64,000 nt of DNA from REEB76 sp049698775 (GCA_049698775.1 JBAVYM010000016.1:1-64000), one strand, 5' to 3'; numbered from the stretch's first letter, positions 44,238 to 54,141 are shown. Translations and numbers: made by a program. Notes: generated by a model not told the origin, from the letters alone.

Positions 44238-44627
44238 TTAGACTCTCCTGCAATACCAGATTTGGTATTCGGTGTTTACGAAACGCGCACGGTCACCCTG
44301 ATGCAACTCGAAACCACACAGGGATACCCATCGCACCGTTGAGCTCGATTTCAGGGCTCAGTTTTTTACTCGAATACACTGTGCCAAGTCAAGGAGTTAA
44401 GCGCCAAGGCGCCTAAATTTTTTATTCATGCACCTTACCCGCGGGCAATGTACACCCTCGAAATGCACGAAAAACCGGCCTTAGCTTACACTTGGACGGT
44501 GTCTCATTGCACAGCTTAGCAGCCCCGGGCGCTGTGGACATCGTGTTCATAAATATACTCGTTTTTTTTAAGGGAAATACTCCCAGGAGCAGGTCCCCAA
44601 TCGTTCAAAACAGGGGGGGACCGCGGT
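44238..44627. other. 390-base intergenic region upstream of exbB
   Basis: No gene is supported. On the minus strand a TTGACT box (near 44390) with GTAAAA 17 bases later could be the exb promoter. The -10 box is poor. No Fur box is recognisable. A GCGCC/GGCGC repeat followed by a T-run lies near 44400-44425, and GGTCCCC/GGGGACC (44592-44622) forms a hairpin next to the stop of the following membrane gene. Confidence 0.35.
44592..44622. repeat. GGTCCCC/GGGGACC inverted repeat
   Basis: Seven-base arms with a 17-base centre lie just downstream of the minus-strand membrane gene. It may serve as a terminator stem, although no T-run follows directly, or it may be a remnant of a repetitive palindrome like the one after nuoN. 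Confidence 0.4.
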
Positions 44628-45059
44628 TTACCCGTCCTCTTCAAGCCAGGCGCGTATGCGCTGTAAAAAGCCTGAATACCAGCCGGCCAGCCAGATGACG
44701 ATGCCCAGCACCGCCGCCACCGTCAGGACCAACAGGTCACGGTTCCGGTCGCCGGCGGACGCCAAAAACATGATGATTGCCGCCGCGATTGCCACGGCCA
44801 ACACATACTCAGCTGCCCAGCGCCAGCGCCGCTTGGCTACTTGCCCCCAGAATGCGGCACTGGCAAGCAACGCCAAGGCCGAGAAGGCCAGCATGTCACG
44901 CAGCAGTTCCCCGAGCGGCAAGTCGCCGCGAATCACGGTTTGATCCAAGCTGCTGTCCCGCGTTAGCACATAGCGCAGGAATAGAATGACGCCCAGTACA
45001 CCGCCCAGAGCCGCGGCACTGCCGAAGATCACGCCATTGATAAAGGTCATGGGACGCAT
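44628..45059 (-). CDS. Inner-membrane protein of unknown function
   Basis: 143 residues with about four hydrophobic helices (roughly 7-29, 56-75, 83-100 and 107-127) and a charged C-terminus. No family is recognised. It is divergent from prc and stands alone. The codon pattern matches its neighbours. Confidence 0.7.
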   Translation of the reverse strand: MRPMTFINGVIFGSAAALGGVLGVILFLRYVLTRDSSLDQTVIRGDLPLGELLRDMLAFSALALLASAAFWGQVAKRRWRWAAEYVLAVAIAAAIIMFLASAGDRNRDLLVLTVAAVLGIVIWLAGWYSGFLQRIRAWLEEDG

Positions 45060-45248
45060 GAAAAACGGGGCTCCTGTGTGATGTCAACGTGATTGCCGAT
45101 GTGCCCTTCGCCAGACTCCCGGTATTATCACGCACCCGGTAGGCACTCGCGCTTGGACCCGACTTCCAATAATATGCGGGTTGGACGCGATTATCGCACC
45201 GCGCCCATGCCCCAAAGAGCCCTCTCGCCAACAGGATATTCCCCCGGA

Positions 45249-47468
45249 ATGTGCAAGAAATTCCTGATTTTGCTGATCGCTGTCGGCGTACTGTTTGCCG
45301 CGGCCGCGCAATCCGCCAATACCACCGCGCTCGCGGCCAGCACCGCACAATTGCCCGCGCTGAGCCCGCAGCCACGCGAGACCTTGGTGGACCAGGCAAT
45401 TGCCGGCATCCTGACTCGGTATCACTATGGCAATACGCCATTGGACAGCACCCTCTCCAAGCAGATATTCAAGCATTATCTCGACGATCTGGACCCAAAC
45501 CGCAGTTACTTTCTGCAATCCGATATTGACAGTTTCCAACCCTACCGCGACACGCTGGACGATGCCATAAAAAGCGGAAACCTCAAGCCTGCCTTCGCCA
45601 TTTACAACGTCTATCAGCAACGCGTTCAGCAACGCATCCAGTTCGCCCTTAGTCTGCTGGCCCACGAACCCGACTTTAAGATAAAAGAAGATTTCGTTTA
45701 CGATCGCGCCAAGGCGCCATGGATTGCCTCCACGGCGGAATTGGACGACCTCTGGCGCAAACGCATCAAAAATGACGCCATCGGGTTACTGCTGTCAGGC
45801 AAGACCTGGAAACAGACTGCCGGCATCCTGAGCAAGCGCTACCAGAATTTTGAATACCGCGCACGCCAGATCGCACCCAGCGATGTGTTCAATCTGTTCA
45901 TGAATTCCTACACCCTGTCCCTGGATCCACACACCAATTATTTTTCGCCGGACCAATCGCAGGAATTCCAGATTCAGATGAGTCTCAAACTCCAGGGCAT
46001 CGGCGCCGCCCTTATATCGGAAGGCGAATACACACGGGTAGATCGGGTTATCCCCGGCGGTCCCGCCGCGCGCAGCAAGGATTTGCATCCGGATGACCGC
46101 ATCACCGGCGTAGCGCAGGGCGACAAGGGTGACATGGTGGATGTGGTGGGCTGGCGTTTGGACGACGTGGTTCAACTTATCCGCGGCCCCAAAGATTCCG
46201 TGGTCAGACTGCAGATCCTGCCCGCCGGCGCCCCCCCCGGTTCACCGGAAAAAGTCATCCGTCTGGTCCGCGATACCGTGAAACTCGAAGCCCAGGCCGC
46301 TCACAAGAGCGTCATGACCGTGGAACGCGGCAAGCGCAGCTACAAAATCGGCGTCATCAACGTTCCCGCGTTCTATAGTGATTTTGAAGGACGCATGGAA
46401 GGTGAAAAAAACTACACCAGCACCACGCGCGATGTGCGCAAGCTGCTTCAGGAACTCGAAGCCGAGCATGTGGACGGCGTGGTGATTGATCTGCGCAACA
46501 ACGGCGGCGGTGCCCTTGATGAGGCTACCAAACTTACCGGCCTGTTCATCCCGCACGGCCCGGTGGTGCAGATTCGTGATACGGATGGCAACGTGGAAGT
46601 GGACGACGATGACGGCAGCGGCATCGCTTATACGGGTCCGTTGGCCGTGTTGGTGAACCGATTCACCGCTTCTGCCTCCGAGATCTTCGCCGCCGCCATC
46701 CAGGATTATCACCGCGGCATCGTGGTTGGCTCCACCACGTATGGCAAAGGCACGGTCCAAAGGCTGATTGATATCAACCGCTTCGTACCGGGGAACCAGG
46801 ACGCCGGTCAACTCAAGCTCACGGTGGACAAGTTCTACCGGGTGACCGGTGCGAGCACCCAGATTAAAGGCGTGACTCCGGATATTGCCTTGCCCTCAAC
46901 CATTGACCCCAAGGAATTCGGCGAGGAGACCGAGGATGACGCACTGCCCTGGGATCAGATCGCCGCCGCAGACTACACGCCGCTGCGCTTGGGCGTTTCG
47001 GCGGCGCTGCCGGAACTCAACAAGTTGCATGCCGGACGCATCGCGCGCGATCTGGCTTGGAATCTGTTCTTGGCGGGAATCCAGCAATTGAATGACCAGC
47101 GCGATGAAAAGTCCGTGTCGTTGCTGTTGAGCGCCCGGGAAAAACAGCAAACAGACCGCGACCGCACGCAGTTGGCACTGGCCAATGGCTGGCGCCGCCT
47201 CAAAGGACTGCCATCGGCCACCAGCTTGGAGGACGCTTACAAACTGGCTGAAAATGCCAAGGCTCCCGAAGCAACCACCTCACTGTCCGTGAATGCAGCG
47301 GATACCGGCAACGATGTAAATGGCGTTGTGCCCGACGTCTTGCTCCGGGAAACCGCCCATGTGGTGGCCGATATGGCTGGCTTGAACGTAGGCGTGCTGC
47401 CCGCTCCAGCCAGCACCGTTTCCGGGACACCAGCCCGCATGGCTTCCGTATCACCTGTCGGCGGGTGA
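45249..47468 (+). CDS. prc: Carboxy-terminal processing protease (Tsp)
   Basis: About 739 residues from the ATG at 45249, where a signal peptide begins (MCKKFLILLIAVGVLFAAAAQ). Longer in-frame starts lack a signal. It is a periplasmic S41 protease that trims or degrades proteins from their C-termini. Features in order are an N-terminal helical domain (YHYGNTPLD, FLQSDIDSF), a PDZ domain (LKLQGIGAAL, GGPAARSKDL, DDVVQLIRGP), and the catalytic Ser in RFTASASEIFA with Lys in TYGKGTVQ. A long C-terminal domain follows. Tsp substrates include SsrA-tagged proteins in the periplasm of Escherichia, which links it loosely to ssrA. Confidence 0.94.
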   Translation: MCKKFLILLIAVGVLFAAAAQSANTTALAASTAQLPALSPQPRETLVDQAIAGILTRYHYGNTPLDSTLSKQIFKHYLDDLDPNRSYFLQSDIDSFQPYRDTLDDAIKSGNLKPAFAIYNVYQQRVQQRIQFALSLLAHEPDFKIKEDFVYDRAKAPWIASTAELDDLWRKRIKNDAIGLLLSGKTWKQTAGILSKRYQNFEYRARQIAPSDVFNLFMNSYTLSLDPHTNYFSPDQSQEFQIQMSLKLQGIGAALISEGEYTRVDRVIPGGPAARSKDLHPDDRITGVAQGDKGDMVDVVGWRLDDVVQLIRGPKDSVVRLQILPAGAPPGSPEKVIRLVRDTVKLEAQAAHKSVMTVERGKRSYKIGVINVPAFYSDFEGRMEGEKNYTSTTRDVRKLLQELEAEHVDGVVIDLRNNGGGALDEATKLTGLFIPHGPVVQIRDTDGNVEVDDDDGSGIAYTGPLAVLVNRFTASASEIFAAAIQDYHRGIVVGSTTYGKGTVQRLIDINRFVPGNQDAGQLKLTVDKFYRVTGASTQIKGVTPDIALPSTIDPKEFGEETEDDALPWDQIAAADYTPLRLGVSAALPELNKLHAGRIARDLAWNLFLAGIQQLNDQRDEKSVSLLLSAREKQQTDRDRTQLALANGWRRLKGLPSATSLEDAYKLAENAKAPEATTSLSVNAADTGNDVNGVVPDVLLRETAHVVADMAGLNVGVLPAPASTVSGTPARMASVSPVGG

Positions 47469-47496
47469 GCCTGCCTCAAAAAGGCTTGGCTGATTT

Positions 47497-48621
47497 TCAG
47501 TCGTCGCGTGCCAGACTTTTCGACTCTGCCGCTGGCTCCGTCTCAGGCGGTTTTAGCAGGATGTTCTGGATGTCCCAGCAGTTCAAGCGCAGGACGTTGG
47601 CGGCGAAAGGCTGGGCTTCGGCGTCAATGGTCGGCGCCGCTTGAGACGCCGGGGCGATATATTCAACGCACGATTCCTCGGGAACCGTATCACCGTCTGA
47701 AGCGTACGTCGCGATGCTGCGCAGATGCTCAGTACGAAAACGAAGCTTCTCGGGCCTTACCTTGTCGCCACGCAGTTTTATTACCGCCTCATATATCTGG
47801 TTGCCGATGGTCAGGCAATCTTGTAACAAACCAAAATGCACATCCGAGACTGGTTTTGTGCCGGCGCTGCGCGCCATTTCCGAGATGTTGTTCTCAATAA
47901 AATGCAGATACAGATATTGCGCCATGGCCAGTAACCACAAATTAATGTTGCGTTTGGATGCAACGCTGATCCCAGACCAGACCTGTTCTTTTTCATTGCG
48001 CAGCATTTCCATGCCGGCGAGCAGTTCCAGTTTTTTGGCTTCGATGGGCTTGAACTGTCTGGTGAGCTTGTCAATCTGAAACTGCACCGCTGCGCGTTTG
48101 CCCTTCTGCCAGAATTTTTGCAGATCCGCCAACTGCTTCTGCAGATCACCCAGGCTGTTGCGCAGATTGCGCCGCTCCCGTTCCAGTTTGTCGAATTGTT
48201 GCGCAAGCTCATCCAGGCGGCGGCCCCGGTCTTTTCCCGCATTCTGTTCGAATCCGCCGCGTTCCGCTTTCTCGTAACGTCCATTCAAATCATCAGCCAA
48301 AATGCGCAATTGTTGCTTGCAGGTATTCCAAACCGCCTGCAAACGATAATAAATGATGGCGCTCTGCCCCCGCTCTGCATCCGCCAGCATCTGTTCCAGG
48401 CTGCTAAGCTGTCGCTGGAGTTCGTCGTGACGACCGCGTAAATCCTCTACCTCTTTCTTGAGGGTGTTGCGTTCGAGCGTAACTTGATCCAACTCACGTT
48501 TTATGAGATTGCGGTTCTCGAACAGTTCCACGAGTTTGGTGCGCGAGTCCGCCGTCACCGCGTCGGGTGCGTCTTGAGTCTGGCGCTTTCCAGACATGCT
48601 TTTTTTGAATCGTGCTGCCAT
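47497..48621 (-). CDS. Coiled-coil protein of unknown function
   Basis: About 374 residues if read from the ATG at 48621; another ATG 18 bases upstream is possible. Residues of roughly 25-230 are a near-continuous heptad-rich coiled coil. A more globular part follows (NINLWLLAMAQYLYLHFIENNISEMARS). It has no signal peptide, membrane segment or recognisable catalytic motif. The overall look is that of a cytoplasmic structural or scaffolding protein. It converges on prc, and the next gene on the same strand is 312 bases upstream. Confidence 0.7.
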   Translation of the reverse strand: MAARFKKSMSGKRQTQDAPDAVTADSRTKLVELFENRNLIKRELDQVTLERNTLKKEVEDLRGRHDELQRQLSSLEQMLADAERGQSAIIYYRLQAVWNTCKQQLRILADDLNGRYEKAERGGFEQNAGKDRGRRLDELAQQFDKLERERRNLRNSLGDLQKQLADLQKFWQKGKRAAVQFQIDKLTRQFKPIEAKKLELLAGMEMLRNEKEQVWSGISVASKRNINLWLLAMAQYLYLHFIENNISEMARSAGTKPVSDVHFGLLQDCLTIGNQIYEAVIKLRGDKVRPEKLRFRTEHLRSIATYASDGDTVPEESCVEYIAPASQAAPTIDAEAQPFAANVLRLNCWDIQNILLKPPETEPAAESKSLARDD

Positions 48622-48639
48622 AAACATTCCCAACGACAA

Positions 48640-48932
48640 CCTTGCACATGAGGTTTCCCGGATGACGGGATTCTGCTCCCTTGCCTGTATTACACGCCGG
48701 TTAATAACTTAACATAAAACTCATGAAACAGGGAGCCACTGCGGCCCGTGCAGCGAATCCCTGTTCAGCCGCCATGTGCAGGCCTTCAGAGGTGTCATCA
48801 ACGGGTAAATCCCGAAACAAACAGTTGCAACGCACGCAATCCCACCCCGGCGGACCACGACCATCAGACTGTGAATCAGGTGCATAAATGGAAAGCGACT
48901 CGGGTTAAGCAACCGCGGCGAGATTCATTCGG
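48640..48932. other. Intergenic region, nothing recognised
   Basis: Just under 300 bases between the coiled-coil gene and the DUF1249 gene. An A+T-rich patch near 48695-48725 could hold the promoter of the coiled-coil gene. I find no RNA gene or repeat. Confidence 0.3.
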
Positions 48933-49382
48933 TTAGGCAAAACTGTGCCGGTGATCCAGACAATGCTCCAGCCACTTACTGAGCAGGATATTGAGTGACC
49001 AGCGGCGTCCCAATCCCGGCGCTGCCAAGTGCGACACGCCTCCGAAAGCGGCAAACCGCGATGGCGCGCAACAGCTCATCGCCTCTACCAGCCGCGCGTC
49101 ATGATAGATGCGCAACAGTAGATCAGGATCAGCCGCTCTGCGGCCGTTGAGATCAAGCCAATAGGTCATGCGCAAACTGGTGGTATAGCGGCTACGCTGA
49201 TCCAGCGTCAGATGGATACTCAAATCGGTCGGACTCCTGGATACAAGTCTGCACGGCAGGTGCCGCAGATCGCCCAACATCTGCCGTAGGCGCGCATGGT
49301 TACCTTCATACAGCGTCATCAGTCCCGCAAAACTGCGGGGCTGCACCAAGCGCACACGCTGTCCAAGCGTTTCGACAAACAT
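48933..49382 (-). CDS. DUF1249 (YqiB-like) protein
   Basis: 149 residues. The pattern FAGLMTLYEGNHARLRQML, LRMTYWLDL, LLLRIYHDARLVEAMSC and the C-terminal LNILLSKWLEHCLDH follows Escherichia YqiB. Function is not known for the family. In many genomes it neighbours genes of ADP-ribose or cAMP metabolism, but not here. Confidence 0.8.
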   Translation of the reverse strand: MFVETLGQRVRLVQPRSFAGLMTLYEGNHARLRQMLGDLRHLPCRLVSRSPTDLSIHLTLDQRSRYTTSLRMTYWLDLNGRRAADPDLLLRIYHDARLVEAMSCCAPSRFAAFGGVSHLAAPGLGRRWSLNILLSKWLEHCLDHRHSFA

Positions 49383-49511
49383 GCCGGGACTATATCACAG
49401 GCCTACGAGCCGGCTTGCCTGGCGAGTCACATAAGTGACCGCAAATACGACTTTGGATTTGCCCGAGACCTGCGGCCACTCCCGCCCTGCACATCGAAGG
49501 CTTCGCCATAA

Positions 49512-50333
49512 TCAGAAACGCCGCGCGATGCCGGTTTGATGCAGGATAGTGGTGGCGATTTCCTCAATGGAGGGATGCGTCGTATTCATGTGCGGCACGC
49601 CCGCTGCCAGGAAAATATCTTCCGCTTGGCGCACTTCATATCGCACTTGATCCGAAGAAGCATAGCGGCTGTCAGGTCGGCGTTGATGCCGGATTTGCTG
49701 CAAGCGCACAGGTTCAATGGTCAGGCCATAAATTCTGGATTTGTACGGTTCCAGCACCGCCGGCAAACGCCCCCGATTCAGGTCATCCTCCGTCAGCGGA
49801 TAGTTGGCTGCGAACACGCCGAATTGCAGGGCCAGATACAGGCAGGTGGGCGTTTTCCCGGAACGCGACACACCCACCAGCACGACGTCGGCCTCGGAAT
49901 AATGGCGGGTGGTGACACCATCGTCATTGGCCAGTGCAAAATTCACCGCCTCGATGCGCCTGATGTAGGCGGCATTGTCCGCCGACGCATGCGCGCGTCC
50001 CACGGTATGGGAGGATTTCATGCCCAGTTCACGCTCCAGCGGGCCGATGAACGTATCGAAAAAATCCAGGTACAGCGCGTCGCTGCGCTGGATGATGACG
50101 CGCATGGGGTCGTCCACGATGGTGCTGAACACAATCGGCCGTATTCCGTCCTCGACCCCGGTCGCATTGATGCGCGCCACCGCCTCCTCAGCCTTGTCAA
50201 CACTGGCGATAAATGGCAAAGTGACTTGACGGAATTTGCCTCCATTGAATTGACTCATGAGACTTCGCCCCAAGGCTTCCGCGGTAATGCCGGTGCGGTC
50301 GGAGACAAAAAATACCGTGCGTTGTTTTTCCAT
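49512..50333 (-). CDS. ppsR: PEP synthase regulatory kinase/phosphorylase
   Basis: A 273-residue DUF299-family bifunctional enzyme. It inactivates PEP synthase by ADP-dependent phosphorylation of a threonine and reactivates it by phosphorolysis. The N-terminus FFVSDRTGITAEALGRSL and the nucleotide loop GVSRSGKTPTCLYLA are diagnostic. It is divergent from ppsA, the usual pairing. The 117-base gap should hold both promoters, but I see no clear boxes. Confidence 0.95.
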   Translation of the reverse strand: MEKQRTVFFVSDRTGITAEALGRSLMSQFNGGKFRQVTLPFIASVDKAEEAVARINATGVEDGIRPIVFSTIVDDPMRVIIQRSDALYLDFFDTFIGPLERELGMKSSHTVGRAHASADNAAYIRRIEAVNFALANDDGVTTRHYSEADVVLVGVSRSGKTPTCLYLALQFGVFAANYPLTEDDLNRGRLPAVLEPYKSRIYGLTIEPVRLQQIRHQRRPDSRYASSDQVRYEVRQAEDIFLAAGVPHMNTTHPSIEEIATTILHQTGIARRF

Positions 50334-50450
50334 GTTCGGCCTTCAGGATGAATGGGTTCCGCGCATTGTCATTGGAATTATCGGCAGGCGTTCGTACCCA
50401 AACCAGTATACCCTCTCAAGAAGTGTGTTCCGCCGGCGAGGATAGTGGAA

Positions 50451-52823
50451 ATGGACCAGAGCTACGTGATCGGTTTTGAACACCTGGGCATGCACGACCT
50501 GGATAAAGTGGGTGGCAAGAATGCTTCCCTGGGCGAAATGATCAGCCACCTTGCGCGCGCGGGCGTATCGGTGCCCGGCGGCTTCGCCACCACCGCAAAT
50601 GCCTACCGCCAATTCCTCGCGCACGGACATTTGGCGGAACGCATCAACCAGGAGCTTGCCGACCTCAACGTGGAGGATGTGGTCAAGCTCGCGGACACCG
50701 GCGCGCGTATCCGTGAATGGATCAAGGCCACGCCCTTCCCCGCCCCGGTGGAAGAATCAATTCGTAGCGCGTATGACGCATTGCTGCGGCAAACCGGCAA
50801 CGAAATCTCGGTGGCCGTGCGTTCCTCGGCCACCGCCGAGGATCTTCCCGACGCTTCCTTCGCCGGGCAGCAGGAAACCTTCCTGAATGTGCGCGGCATT
50901 GAGCATGTGCTGCATGCCGTCAAGGACGTATTTGCATCCCTGTTCAACGACCGCGCCATCGCCTATCGGGTGCATCACGGCTTTGGTCACGCCGGAATCG
51001 CACTCTCCGCAGGCATACAACGCATGGTGCGCAGCGATTTGGGCGCCAGCGGCGTGATGTTCACTCTGGACACGGAATCGGGTTTCGATAAAGTGGTATT
51101 CATTACCGCCTCCTACGGTCTTGGCGAGACCGTGGTGCAGGGCGCAGTGAATCCGGATGAGTTCTATGTGTACAAACCGGCACTGGAAGCCGGGAAATAC
51201 CCCATCGTGCGCCGCAATCTCGGCAGCAAGACAGTAATGATGATTTATGGCATCCAAGCGGCGAATGATCACGCTGTCAAAACCATTGACGTGCATGACG
51301 AAGCACGCGCACGTTTCTGTATCGGTGATCAGGACGTGATCGAACTCGCCCGGCAGGCGCTGGTCATCGAAAAACATTACCAGAGACCCATGGACATTGA
51401 GTGGGCCAAGGACGGCGCGGATGGCAGGCTTTATATCCTGCAGGCGCGGCCGGAGACCGTGAAAAGCAGGCGCACCCAAATCATCGAACGTTTTGCCTTG
51501 AAGAAACGCGGGCCTGTGCTGGCGGAAGGCCGCAGCATCGGCCAGAAGATCGGTTCCGGCACCGCCAAGATCGTGCATAACATCGGCGAGATGCGTCGCA
51601 TCGAAAACGGCGACGTGCTGGTCACTGAAATGACGGATCCCGATTGGGAACCCGTCATGAAGCGCGCGGCCGCTATCGTCACCAACCGTGGTGGCCGCAC
51701 CTGCCATGCCGCCATTATCGCTCGCGAATTGGGCATCCCGGCGGTGGTTGGGTGCGGCGAAGCCACACACAAGATCAAGGATGGCCAACCGGTAACCGTG
51801 TCCTGCGCTGAAGGCGACACCGGATATATTTACGCCGGCAAGCTTGATTACGAGCGCCGCGAGATCAGTCTCGACAACATGCCCAAGGCACCCATGAAGA
51901 TAATGATGAACGTGGGCAATCCCGAGCGCGCGTTCGATTTCGCCATGTTGCCCAACAAAGGTGTGGGCTTGGCGCGGCTGGAATTCATTATCGCCCGCAT
52001 GATCGGCGTACATCCCAAGGCTCTGCTCAACTTCGAACAGCAATCATCCGAGATCCAGAAACAGATACGCGAGCGCATGGCAGGCTACCGGGATCCCACC
52101 GGTTTCTATGTGGACCGGCTCGCCGAAGGCATTGCCACCATTGCCGCCGCCTTCGCACCCGAACCGGTGATCGTGCGTACTTCGGATTTCAAGTCCAATG
52201 AGTATGCCAACCTGATCGGCGGCCGCGAGTACGAACCGCACGAGGAAAACCCCATGCTGGGCTTTCGCGGCGCTTCGCGTTACGTGGCGGAGAGTTTCCG
52301 TGCGTGCTTTGAGCTTGAATGCAAAGCGCTCAAAAAAGTGCGTGAGGATATGGGCCTGACAAATGTGCAGGTCATGATTCCGTTCGTGCGTACGCTGGAG
52401 GAAGCGCGGCAGGTCATTGAAATCCTGGCCGCCAATGGCTTGAAACGCGGCGAACACGGCCTCAAGGTCATCATGATGTGCGAGCTGCCCTCCAACGCGG
52501 TACTGGCGGAACAGTTCTTGGAGTACTTCGACGGCTTCTCCATCGGCTCCAACGACATGACCCAGTTGACGCTCGGTCTGGACCGCGACTCGGGCGTGAT
52601 TGCGCATCTGTTCGACGAGCGCAACGACGCAGTGAAAGCCATGCTCAGCTTGGCCATCCAGGCCTGCCGCAAGCACCAAAAATACATTGGCATCTGCGGC
52701 CAGGGTCCGTCGGATCACCCTGATCTGGCGCGTTGGCTCCTGCACCAGGGCATTGAGAGCGTGTCGCTTAATCCCGATACGGTGGTGGAAACTTGGCTGT
52801 ATCTCGCCGGCAAAGGCAACTAG
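50451..52823 (+). CDS. ppsA: Phosphoenolpyruvate synthase
   Basis: 790 residues from the ATG at 50451 (MDQSYVIGFEHLG), matching the family length. It converts pyruvate and ATP to PEP, AMP and phosphate for gluconeogenesis. The domains are an N-terminal ATP-binding region (VGGKNASLGEM, RSSATAEDLPDASFAGQQET), a mobile domain with the phosphohistidine in GGRTCHAAIIARELG, and a C-terminal barrel with FSIGSNDMTQLTLG and CGQGPSDHP. Its activity is expected to be controlled by the adjacent PpsR. Confidence 0.97.
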   Translation: MDQSYVIGFEHLGMHDLDKVGGKNASLGEMISHLARAGVSVPGGFATTANAYRQFLAHGHLAERINQELADLNVEDVVKLADTGARIREWIKATPFPAPVEESIRSAYDALLRQTGNEISVAVRSSATAEDLPDASFAGQQETFLNVRGIEHVLHAVKDVFASLFNDRAIAYRVHHGFGHAGIALSAGIQRMVRSDLGASGVMFTLDTESGFDKVVFITASYGLGETVVQGAVNPDEFYVYKPALEAGKYPIVRRNLGSKTVMMIYGIQAANDHAVKTIDVHDEARARFCIGDQDVIELARQALVIEKHYQRPMDIEWAKDGADGRLYILQARPETVKSRRTQIIERFALKKRGPVLAEGRSIGQKIGSGTAKIVHNIGEMRRIENGDVLVTEMTDPDWEPVMKRAAAIVTNRGGRTCHAAIIARELGIPAVVGCGEATHKIKDGQPVTVSCAEGDTGYIYAGKLDYERREISLDNMPKAPMKIMMNVGNPERAFDFAMLPNKGVGLARLEFIIARMIGVHPKALLNFEQQSSEIQKQIRERMAGYRDPTGFYVDRLAEGIATIAAAFAPEPVIVRTSDFKSNEYANLIGGREYEPHEENPMLGFRGASRYVAESFRACFELECKALKKVREDMGLTNVQVMIPFVRTLEEARQVIEILAANGLKRGEHGLKVIMMCELPSNAVLAEQFLEYFDGFSIGSNDMTQLTLGLDRDSGVIAHLFDERNDAVKAMLSLAIQACRKHQKYIGICGQGPSDHPDLARWLLHQGIESVSLNPDTVVETWLYLAGKGN

Positions 52824-52832
52824 GTAAATTGC

Positions 52833-53483
52833 GTGGCCATCGAGCACGACACCCAATTCGAAGATCATTTCCCCATCCCAGTGATGGTGAGCCATCACAG
52901 TGGATTGGACGGCGAACATCGGGAAACTTTCGAAGTCATCCGGACGCTGCGCGATGCTTATGCCGAGGATCCGCGGGAAAACGAGGCCCTGAGCGGCACT
53001 GTCACTACCTACGGCGGCTATCAGACTGCGCGCAAAATGATGTTCCTCAACCGGCCGGAACCCGCCATCCGCACACTGCGCGACCAGGTCATCCTGCCGG
53101 ATGTACAGCGGTACCTGCACCATACCTATGGGGTGGCCAACAAAGACATCCAAACGCGACTGGTGTCATGGGCTAATATCCTGTCGGAAGGGGACTGGCA
53201 GGCTCCGCACATGCATCCCACCCATGACAACCTGGCGAGTGGTGTGTATTACGTAACGGTGCCCGACAAGCCTAAACCCCAGGGCTGCATCGAATTTCTC
53301 AATCCACATCCAGCGGCTCATTACCATGCCATCAGTCTCACACGACGGTTGTATCCCAAAACCGGCGATCTGATCATCTTCCCACCCTACTACATCCACT
53401 ATGTTTATCCGTTCAAAGGTGACGGTGAGCGTGCCATCATCGCCTTTGATGTCATCAAGCAAGCGACGCAATTTGTGTTCTAG
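52833..53483 (+). CDS. Putative 2OG-Fe(II) oxygenase-like protein
   Basis: 216 residues from a GTG start nine bases after ppsA. The C-terminal half has the double-stranded beta-helix pattern of Fe(II)/2-oxoglutarate oxygenases: HMHPTHD, where the first His and the Asp could bind iron, then SGVYYVTVP, TGDLIIFPPYYIHYVYPF with a distal His, and GERAIIAFDV with a 2OG-binding Arg. The substrate is unknown. The family resembles PF13759. It is probably cotranscribed with ppsA. Confidence 0.75.
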   Translation: MAIEHDTQFEDHFPIPVMVSHHSGLDGEHRETFEVIRTLRDAYAEDPRENEALSGTVTTYGGYQTARKMMFLNRPEPAIRTLRDQVILPDVQRYLHHTYGVANKDIQTRLVSWANILSEGDWQAPHMHPTHDNLASGVYYVTVPDKPKPQGCIEFLNPHPAAHYHAISLTRRLYPKTGDLIIFPPYYIHYVYPFKGDGERAIIAFDVIKQATQFVF

Positions 53484-53499
53484 GGTCAGTAAAGGCTGA

Positions 53500-54141
53500 T
53501 CAGAAATTGCTGCTCGGCAATTCTTCAATAATCTCAATCTCGCCGGTAGCGGTAATCTCGTCGTCGTAGGATTCCATATCCACGCCATTCCAGTATTCAA
53601 GCGCGCGTTTATGCCATTCCACCAGCGAAATGGTATCGCCCATGACCACCTGCTGGGGAGCACGATGCAACTCGCCGGTGGCCCGGACACGGAATACCTT
53701 CTTGTGATCGCCGCGCATGTTTTCCAGCCAGAAACGCACCGCGCGTTCATCTTCGGGTATCAGCCAGATACAGCTGGTGCGTGAAGGCAGGTCTGGGTAC
53801 ATCTGGCGGCGCACATCCTCCAGTACCAGTTCCCGCACCATGCGCGTGGATAGAAACAAGCTGTCGAGAGTCTCTGCCAGCGTCATGACCGGATTGTAGT
53901 GATAGAAACCCAGGTGCGGATCTTTCTTACCCTGTTTGCGATACACGTGCAATGCGCGGAACGCCACCAGGTCAACGGTGAATACCTCGTTGGTTTCCGG
54001 ATTGGTGATGCCACGCCGCGCCACTTCGAACGCCCGCCAGGAATTGTTGGGCTCATCACCAAACGTGAATGTCGCTCCTTCGACCCATTTCGGAGAGCTG
54101 TGCTTGTGGATGTGATAGAACTTTTCACTTTCGACGTGCAT
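53500..54141 (-). CDS. Uncharacterised protein, possibly DUF2441
   Basis: 213 residues, no signal peptide. The N-terminus EKFYHIHKHSSPKWVEGATFTFGDEPNNSW and the helical middle (RMVRELVLEDVRRQMYPDLPSRTSCIWL) recall DUF2441 proteins, but I cannot confirm this. The C-terminus is acidic. It converges on the oxygenase-like gene, with 16 bases between them. Confidence 0.6.
   Translation of the reverse strand: MHVESEKFYHIHKHSSPKWVEGATFTFGDEPNNSWRAFEVARRGITNPETNEVFTVDLVAFRALHVYRKQGKKDPHLGFYHYNPVMTLAETLDSLFLSTRMVRELVLEDVRRQMYPDLPSRTSCIWLIPEDERAVRFWLENMRGDHKKVFRVRATGELHRAPQQVVMGDTISLVEWHKRALEYWNGVDMESYDDEITATGEIEIIEELPSSNF

Noticed and set aside
44238..44500. Fur box in front of exbB
   Set aside because: No GATAATGATAATCATTATC-like sequence could be found, so iron control of the exb operon is not claimed.
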